A stretch of DNA of 64,000 nucleotides, taken from contig JADJLO010000006.1 in NCBI GenBank assembly GCA_016710075.1, forward strand, positions 38,501 through 102,500. The letters run 5' to 3'. Shown here one piece after another: positions 57,014 through 64,000 of the stretch. Each line of letters begins with the position of its first letter. Position 1 is the stretch's first letter. The DNA comes from Acidobacteriota bacterium. GTDB lineage: Bacteria > Acidobacteriota > Blastocatellia > RBC074. Under the pieces are notes generated by a model. It had not been told where the DNA came from, ran no database searches, and saw only the letters and a list, made by a program, of their open reading frames with translations. The translations under genes and the position numbers were made by a program.

Positions 57014-57766
57014 TCAGGAAAGATTTGATTTAAATAAAGCCTTCATGTACTGGCGATTCATTCTGGCGATGTTGTCGAGAGTGATCTCCTTGGGGCAGGC
57101 GGCCTCGCATGAGCCGGTGTTGGTACAGTTACCGAAACCCTCCTCGTCCATTTTCGCAACCATGTTCAGAGCGCGCATATCCTGCTCGACCCTGCCCTGG
57201 GGCAGCAGGCTGAGATGCGAGATTTTTGCGGCGACAAAGAGCATTGCTGAAGCGTTTTTGCAGGCGGCAACGCAGGCGCCGCAGCCAATGCATTGAGCGG
57301 CATCCATGGCCTTATCGGCATCTTCCTTGGGGATTGGGATTGTGTTGCCGTCGGGCGCTCCTCCGGTCCCGACGGAGACATAGCCGCCGGATTGAATGAT
57401 ACGGTCGAAAGCGCTGCGGTCAACCACAAGGTCCTTGATGACAGGAAATGGCGAGGCCCTCCAGGGCTCGATCGTGATTGTGTCGCCATCCTTGAAGGTG
57501 CGCATATGCAACTGGCAGGTTGTCGTCGCGCCGAGCGGCCCATGCGGTTTTCCGTTTATGACCAGGCCGCACATGCCGCAGATGCCTTCACGACAATCGT
57601 GATCGAAGGCGATCTGTTCTTCGCCTCTCTTGATCAGATCTTCGTTGAGCACGTCGAGCATCTCCAGGAAAGACATGTCGGTGCTGACGTTGGTTGCCTT
57701 GTATTCTACAAACTGTCCTGATGTATTGGCGCTCTTCTGTCGCCAGACGCGCAATGTCAAATTCAT
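57014..57766 (-). CDS. sdhB: Succinate dehydrogenase/fumarate reductase iron-sulfur subunit
   Basis: 250 residues with all cluster motifs: [2Fe-2S] ligands in CREGICGMCGLVINGK plus TTTCQLHM, [4Fe-4S] in CIGCGACVAACKN, and the third cluster in CTNTGSCEAACPKEITLD. It passes electrons from FAD in SdhA to the quinone at SdhC on the inner face of the membrane. Size and sequence fit the b558-type (Bacteroidota/Acidobacteria-like) enzymes more than E. coli SdhB. It is last of the leftward sdhCAB group, separated from sdhA by 154 bases with an inverted repeat. GGGAGC lies before the ATG. Confidence 0.95.
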   Translation of the reverse strand: MNLTLRVWRQKSANTSGQFVEYKATNVSTDMSFLEMLDVLNEDLIKRGEEQIAFDHDCREGICGMCGLVINGKPHGPLGATTTCQLHMRTFKDGDTITIEPWRASPFPVIKDLVVDRSAFDRIIQSGGYVSVGTGGAPDGNTIPIPKEDADKAMDAAQCIGCGACVAACKNASAMLFVAAKISHLSLLPQGRVEQDMRALNMVAKMDEEGFGNCTNTGSCEAACPKEITLDNIARMNRQYMKALFKSNLS

Positions 57767-57830
57767 TGCTTTAGCTCCCAGGGATTAATGTCAAGTTTCA
57801 AAATAAGTTATGAGTTTTCTATAGCAGCCG

Positions 57831-57903
57831 GCGGCCAGTTGCCGTCACAAGCAAGTCCAGGTCTTTTTCAGGCCCGTGCCCGAAAAAACCGGCAACTGAC
57901 CGC
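57831..57903. repeat. Inverted repeat between sdhA and sdhB
   Basis: GCGGCCAGTTGCCG (57831-57844) pairs with CGGCAACTGACCGC (57890-57903) with one mismatch over 14 bases. It lies in the 154-base gap between two genes of the same operon. It could reduce or stabilise the sdhB part of the message. The 45-base spacer is not structured further by eye. Confidence 0.6.
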
Positions 57904-57920
57904 TGACTGCCATCTCGAAA

Positions 57921-59758
<1,838 letters not shown>

Positions 59759-59773
59759 ATATAATTATCCCGA

Positions 59774-60487
59774 TTACCTGACCCAGCCCATCAAGATGGA
59801 AAGGGGAATTGAACAGTTACCGATGAAGATCAAAAATGCGGCGATCTTGGCAAGCTTGTCGAAGAATCCAAACGTCTTTTTGCTTCTCAGTCCGAGCGAT
59901 TGAAAGATGCTGCTCACCCCGTGACTTAAATGGAGCATCAACAGCCCCATCGATATGATATAGAACGCCGAAACGACCGGGTTGGAAAACCCTGTGACTA
60001 TCATCTTGTAGACATCAGCTCGGCCCTGGCTATCCACAAACTGAGAATACTGAGGATCGACCAGACCCAGAGTGAAATGAGCCAGATGAAACAGGATGAA
60101 TGCAAGGATGATCAGGCCACTGATGATGATCGTCCTTTGTGCAAAACTTGAGGCCACCGGCTTGCCGACCTTGTAATCGACCGGCCTCGCCTTGCGGTTC
60201 GCATTCCATAACTGGATGGCAGCCGTGATGTGTAGAGTCACAATCGTCAGCAGCGATATACGGGCAAACCATAACAGCCCCGCATTGGCCTTCAGAAAAT
60301 GGGCATAGGTGTTGATCTTGTCTTCACCCAGATAGATCTGCAGGTTGCCGGCCATATGCACGATCACAAACAGGAATAACGCCAGCCCTGTGATCGCCAT
60401 GACGTATTTCTTGCCTAATGACGACTGCCAGATACGCAGAAGAATCCCCGCAGTCGAGTTCTGCAGGCTTTGTGCTGAAGCTGCCAT
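59774..60487 (-). CDS. sdhC: Succinate dehydrogenase cytochrome b558 subunit
   Basis: 237 residues with five transmembrane helices (YVMAITGLALFLFVIVHMAG, ISLLTIVTLHITAAIQLWNA, TIIISGLIILAFILFHLAHF, VVSAFYIISMGLLMLHLSHG, AKIAAFLIFIGNCSIPLSIL). The helices hold several His residues that can bind two haems (VHMAGN, TLHITA, FHLAHF, LHLSHG), typical of the b558 family in which a single membrane subunit anchors SdhA and SdhB. It exchanges electrons with menaquinone. GGAGG five bases before the ATG fixes the start. It is the first gene of the sdhCAB operon; the promoter lies in 60488-60691. Confidence 0.95.
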   Translation of the reverse strand: MAASAQSLQNSTAGILLRIWQSSLGKKYVMAITGLALFLFVIVHMAGNLQIYLGEDKINTYAHFLKANAGLLWFARISLLTIVTLHITAAIQLWNANRKARPVDYKVGKPVASSFAQRTIIISGLIILAFILFHLAHFTLGLVDPQYSQFVDSQGRADVYKMIVTGFSNPVVSAFYIISMGLLMLHLSHGVSSIFQSLGLRSKKTFGFFDKLAKIAAFLIFIGNCSIPLSILMGWVR

Positions 60488-60691
60488 CTCGCCTCCATAA
60501 AATTGAATTGCTGGGATAACGCATTCATCGTTGAGATTGTTAAATTACCAATCTTTCGCCAATAAGTAAAATTGAAAGACCAAAAGATAAAATCACAATA
60601 ACTTATCTTTATTGTCACGGTAATTTATCGGACACCGTTGACGGGCCGGCGGGATGGGGTGGGCAGGCAGGGAATGGAAACGTAACCCGGT

Positions 60692-61948
60692 TTATTCGTA
60701 TCTGAGAGATTCTATCGGGTCGGTTCGCGAAGCTCTCAGAGCGGGCCACAGGCCGCTGATGACTCCGACAATCATCAGTATGATCGAAGCCGTCATCAGA
60801 ACGTCGCCGGAAAGCAGCAGGTGGATATCAGTTTGTTTGGTCGGGTCCTCGAGCATGTCGGCAAGGAAGGGAAGATGACCGGCGAAGGTCACGATCAGGT
60901 AAGAGAGAAAAATTCCGAGCACACCGCCCAGAAAAGTGATGACCAGCGCTTCCATCAGAAACTGGAAGAGGATATGGCCTCTTCTGGCGCCAAGAGCCTT
61001 GCGGACGCCGATCTCGCGGGTTCTCTCGGTGACGCTGACCAGCATGATATTCATGACTCCAATCCCGCCGATCATCAACGTCAGAACTCCAATAAGACCG
61101 AGAATGATCTTGAGGCCGTCGGTTATGCCCGAAACAAGCCGGGCATTTTTGACGGAATCGTTGAATGTCAGCGCCCGGTCGTCTTTGGGGTTGAACCCGT
61201 GACGCTCGGCCAGAATCTCCGTAACCTGCCGAAGAGCCTGCTCATGAACTGCCGGCCCCATGGTCTGAATGACCATGTCGTCGACGTAATCCTGCGAGAC
61301 GATCTGCTTGAAAGTCGTGTATGGGATAAACGTCGAATACTTGTCCGGAGAATAGTAGTTGGAAAGAGCGGCCTTTTTGGTGAGGACTCCGATGACCTCG
61401 AAGGTCAGCCCTTTTATCCTCACGTCCTGGCCAACGGCAGGACTGTTGCCGAAGAGCTTTTTGGCGATTTCCGAGCCGAGGAAGATGACACGTCGCTGCT
61501 TTTCGACATCTTCAGAATTGAGAAATCTTCCGAACTCGGCGTCTTCGCTTCTCATGATGCCGTATTCGGACGCCACGCCTCTGATGGCGGCAGTTGTCTG
61601 TTTGAGACCGTAAACTATCGGCAGGTCTTCGACATATTCAGGACTGACATACTTGATGGCGCCGAGTTGTTTGAGCGGCTCCATGTCGTCTTCCTTGAGT
61701 CGTATTTTTTTGCCGGCGCGTTCACCGCCGGCCTGCATGCTTGTCTGGCCGTTCCAGATGACGACCGTACCGGTGCTGAAAGCCCTCTTGAATCCGACCA
61801 TCAGGGCGGTATGGAAACCGTTGCCGTATGCCATGAGCATGACCACGGCGACTATGCCCCAGGATATCCCTGTCATGGTCATCAGCGCGCGGGTGCGATG
61901 TGAGATAAGCGATTGAACAGCCTGAATGAAAACTTCTTTGATGACCAT
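60692..61948 (-). CDS. MacB-like ABC transporter permease (no ATPase domain)
   Basis: 418 residues. The MacB periplasmic core domain follows a first helix (HRTRALMTMTGISWGIVAVV), and a C-terminal FtsX domain has three helices (LKIILGLIGVLTLMIGGIGV, FLMEALVITFLGGVLGIFLS). The family motif RTREIGVRKALGARRGHILF is present. Unlike E. coli MacB, no N-terminal ATPase domain is attached. It is the second of two permeases, three bases after the first, and probably pairs with it as a heterodimer. The matching ATPase is not in the window. Confidence 0.9.
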   Translation of the reverse strand: MVIKEVFIQAVQSLISHRTRALMTMTGISWGIVAVVMLMAYGNGFHTALMVGFKRAFSTGTVVIWNGQTSMQAGGERAGKKIRLKEDDMEPLKQLGAIKYVSPEYVEDLPIVYGLKQTTAAIRGVASEYGIMRSEDAEFGRFLNSEDVEKQRRVIFLGSEIAKKLFGNSPAVGQDVRIKGLTFEVIGVLTKKAALSNYYSPDKYSTFIPYTTFKQIVSQDYVDDMVIQTMGPAVHEQALRQVTEILAERHGFNPKDDRALTFNDSVKNARLVSGITDGLKIILGLIGVLTLMIGGIGVMNIMLVSVTERTREIGVRKALGARRGHILFQFLMEALVITFLGGVLGIFLSYLIVTFAGHLPFLADMLEDPTKQTDIHLLLSGDVLMTASIILMIVGVISGLWPALRASRTDPIESLRYE

Positions 61949-61951
61949 AAA

Positions 61952-63252
61952 TCACATCTCGAATCTGAGAGCTTCAATCGGCTGCATCTCGGCGGCACGC
62001 CTTGCCGGATAAGTCGCAGCCACGATTCCAATCAGCGTCAAAACGCCTATCGAAAATGCGGCAGTCTGCCAGGTGATGATCATGCCTGAGAACCGTGCGG
62101 GCATTGGCAATAAATTTACCAGCCGGCAGATGCTTATCCCGATGCCCAGTCCGATGGTTCCGCTGATGATCGTGAGCAGCATCCCCTCGCTGAAAAACTG
62201 TTGAAGAATATTGCCGGAAGTAGCGCCGAGGGCTTTTCGAAGGCCGATCTCACGGGTGCGTTCCTTGACCGAAATGAGCATGATGTTCATGACGCCGATT
62301 CCGCCAAGGGCAAGAGTGATAATGCTGACGATGATGAAAAACTCCCTCATGCTGTCTATCATTTTGGTGAAAAAGGCTGCTTCAACCGCCGTATTCCACA
62401 TTGAAAGGGCTTCGCGGTCCTTTGGATCGAAGTCATGTCGGGCTCCCAGAATCGATAATATCTCAGCCTCTACCGGGCCAATCGCCTGATCATTAAGCTT
62501 GCCTTCCCGCTCCAGCGTTTTTTCCTGTTCTTTGGCAACGTGTTCGAAGGGGCGGCAATAATTGTCGAGAGAGAATCCGATGTGTTATTCCGCCCCGTCA
62601 GCGGAAAGTCCCTTCTCATGGTTTCATATGGCAGGAAGAGTCGCTGGTTATCCTCGCCTGTATAATTCGAGTCCTGCTCCTTGTTGCGAATCCTGCCGAT
62701 GACGGTGTAGGGAATTCCATTGAGCATCATTTGACCGCCAACCGGATCGCGTTCGGCAAACAACTGTTTGCACATTTCAAATCCGACGACGACCACTCGA
62801 CGGGCCTCGAGGCAATCCTGATCATTTATCAATCGGCCGCGATCGACCTCTATCGTTCTGATCATTTGATATATGGGCCAAACGCCGCTCATCTGCACTG
62901 AAGCGGCATTGAAAGGGCTTTTAGCGCTGATGCCGTTGCGCATCAGTTCCGGAGTGACATGTTCGAGCAATCGCGATTGTCGCTTGAGTTCGTTGACATC
63001 GTCTATTCCGAGTCTGATCAGCCTTCCGGCGCGCTCACCGCCGGCCTGCATGGTCGTCCGGCCGTTTCTGATGATGACGATATTCTTCCCCAGTTCCTCT
63101 ATCACATACTGATTGCCGCGCTGAAACCCCTCGCTGACCGCGGAAAGCAGAACTATGGAGATCACTCCCCAGATTATCCCGAACATGGTCAGAAAGCTTC
63201 TCAGCTTGTGGGCAGTCAGGTTGAGCCAGGTTTGTTTGAGCAGTTCTTTCAT
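61952..63252 (-). CDS. MacB-like ABC transporter permease (no ATPase domain), frameshifted
   Basis: About 433 residues in two frames (62470-63252 and 61952-62401). Adding one base near 62545 gives EHVAKEQEKTLEREGKLNDQ after TSDSLSTIIAAP, through to NTAVEAAFFTKMIDSMREF. The first helix LRSFLTMFGIIWGVISIVLL and the core domain (NGRTTMQAGGERAGRLIRLG) are shared with the second permease, and RTREIGLRKALGATSGNILQ is the FtsX motif. No ATPase domain. It starts seven bases after the adaptor gene stop (63260). Confidence 0.85.
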
Positions 63253-63259
63253 ATCTTGA

Positions 63260-64000
63260 TTACTGAAGTATGACTTTTTGCCCTTCGTTCAGTCCTTGAA
63301 GAACTTCAGTTCGCGTTCCATTGCTGATGCCGGTTTTGATGGAGATCCTTTCCCGACCTTTGGGCTTTGACAGATCGGGGATTTCAACGGAAGCGTTTCT
63401 TTGAGCGTCGTACAAGATGGCGCTTTCAGGCACCAGCAGGATGCCCTTATGCTCTTCGAGAACGATCTCGGCATTGGCGGTCATGTTTGCCCTGAGTTCG
63501 CCGCCCGGGTTATTGATCGAAACCTTGACTTCGAATGTCACCACATTGTCCTTGTCGACGCCCAGGGGGGATATCTGAGTGACTTTGCCTTCGAATGTCT
63601 TGTCCTTGAAGGTTTCGACTTTGATGCGAGAGGGCTGCCCCATTCGGACAACGCCGATATCGGCCTCGTCCACCTTGCCCCTGACATAAACCTGACTGAT
63701 ATCGCCGAGCACCATGACCAGCGTGGCCGCCGATCCCATGTTTAGAATCGATGAGACAGGACTGCCGAGTTCTACGTCACGAGATAAAACCATGCCGTGA
63801 ATCGGTGAGCGAACAGTGGCGTAATTCAATTCTTCCCCAGCGCGGTCGGCGGCAGCCTGAGCTTGCGCGACTTCTGCCCTTGCCTGCGTGACTTTCGCTT
63901 CGCTGACCGAGAGCTGTGCCTTGGCGACATTCTGGCGGTTGAGCGCCTGCTCGTAGGCGCTGCGAGAATCGTCGAAAGACTGCTGCGGCAGGACGCCTTC
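63260..64000 (-). CDS. MacA/HlyD-type efflux adaptor, C-terminal part (continues beyond the window)
   Basis: The frame is open to the right edge; 247 codons are visible and the N-terminus lies outside. The end of the coiled-coil hairpin (SAYEQALNRQNVAKAQLSVS, EAKVTQARAEVAQAQAAADR) is followed by the second lipoyl half NYATVRSPIHGMVLSRDVEL. The beta-barrel has RVKVETFKDKTF-like phrases (here PSRIKVETFKDKTFEGKVTQ) and the membrane-proximal domain GISNGTRTEVLQGLNEGQKV. It links the two MacB permeases to an outer-membrane channel for export of peptides, lipids or toxins. First visible gene of a leftward operon. Confidence 0.9.
   Translation of the reverse strand, partial: EGVLPQQSFDDSRSAYEQALNRQNVAKAQLSVSEAKVTQARAEVAQAQAAADRAGEELNYATVRSPIHGMVLSRDVELGSPVSSILNMGSAATLVMVLGDISQVYVRGKVDEADIGVVRMGQPSRIKVETFKDKTFEGKVTQISPLGVDKDNVVTFEVKVSINNPGGELRANMTANAEIVLEEHKGILLVPESAILYDAQRNASVEIPDLSKPKGRERISIKTGISNGTRTEVLQGLNEGQKVILQ

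Noticed and set aside
60821..61903. 360-aa ORF on the plus strand
   Set aside because: It is antisense to the MacB-like permease, whose sequence is unmistakable; the ORF has a low-complexity, charged composition and no domain.

Overview
The window most resembles a chromosomal segment of an Acidobacteriota bacterium, possibly class Blastocatellia. This is inferred from gene content: a DUF1549/DUF1553 'PSCyt1' protein paired with a DUF1501 Tat protein, a reaction-centre-type dihaem cytochrome c fused to a LolA-like domain, MacB-type permeases without an ATPase domain, an SdhCAB operon with a b558-type cytochrome b, and many secreted S9/S15/S66 hydrolases. No rRNA, tRNA, CRISPR array, prophage or plasmid gene was seen. 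The only clear mobile element is one IS200/IS605-type element with a broken tnpA and a frameshifted tnpB.

Layout. 1-6.2 kb: secreted and cytosolic hydrolases (S9 peptidase end, 2OG-Fe(II) oxygenase, cyclopropane fatty acid synthase, CocE-like hydrolase, esterase-like protein). 6.2-10 kb: a small membrane protein, a PLP decarboxylase and the IS element. 10-12.5 kb: TPR/DUF1579-like, GrpB, GNAT, a small membrane protein and a VOC protein. 12.5-19.9 kb: a two-domain LolA-like protein, a 49-bp-arm inverted repeat, the PSCyt1/DUF1501 pair and a quinone oxidoreductase. 20-28 kb: a heavy-metal RND efflux operon (TolC-type OMP, adaptor, CzcA) overlapping oligopeptidase B. 28-31 kb: a UmuD-like protein without its catalytic residues, UmuC, DUF6702 and DUF190. 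31-41 kb: LD-carboxypeptidase, amidase, a sugar-metabolism-like group (SDR, RhaM, Gfo/Idh), an FAD oxidoreductase, SRAP and AmrB. 41-48 kb: an M15-like protein, purH, and an NtrC/NtrB-type two-component pair whose kinase has an in-frame amber codon. 48-51 kb: small stress or unknown genes (DUF4287/DUF5655, FGE-like, DUF1801). 51-54.7 kb: an ABC-2 drug-export-type operon (HlyD, ATPase, permease) behind a perfect palindromic operator. 54.8-57 kb: cytochrome/LolA fusion and an NTF2-like protein. 57-60.5 kb: sdhCAB. 60.7-64 kb: a MacA/MacB/MacB operon entering from the right edge.

Two features run through the whole window. First, about a dozen and a half otherwise well-conserved genes are broken by 1-2 base indels, mostly in homopolymer runs, and a few by larger internal deletions. 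This looks more like assembly error than decay, and I merged the pieces into single genes. Second, short intergenic inverted and dispersed repeats are frequent, several of them long perfect hairpins between genes. The observations most worth following up are the non-cleavable UmuD homologue, the TnpB/omega-RNA end with its predicted guide, the LolA domain shared by a cytochrome and a secreted protein, and the nested inverted repeats.
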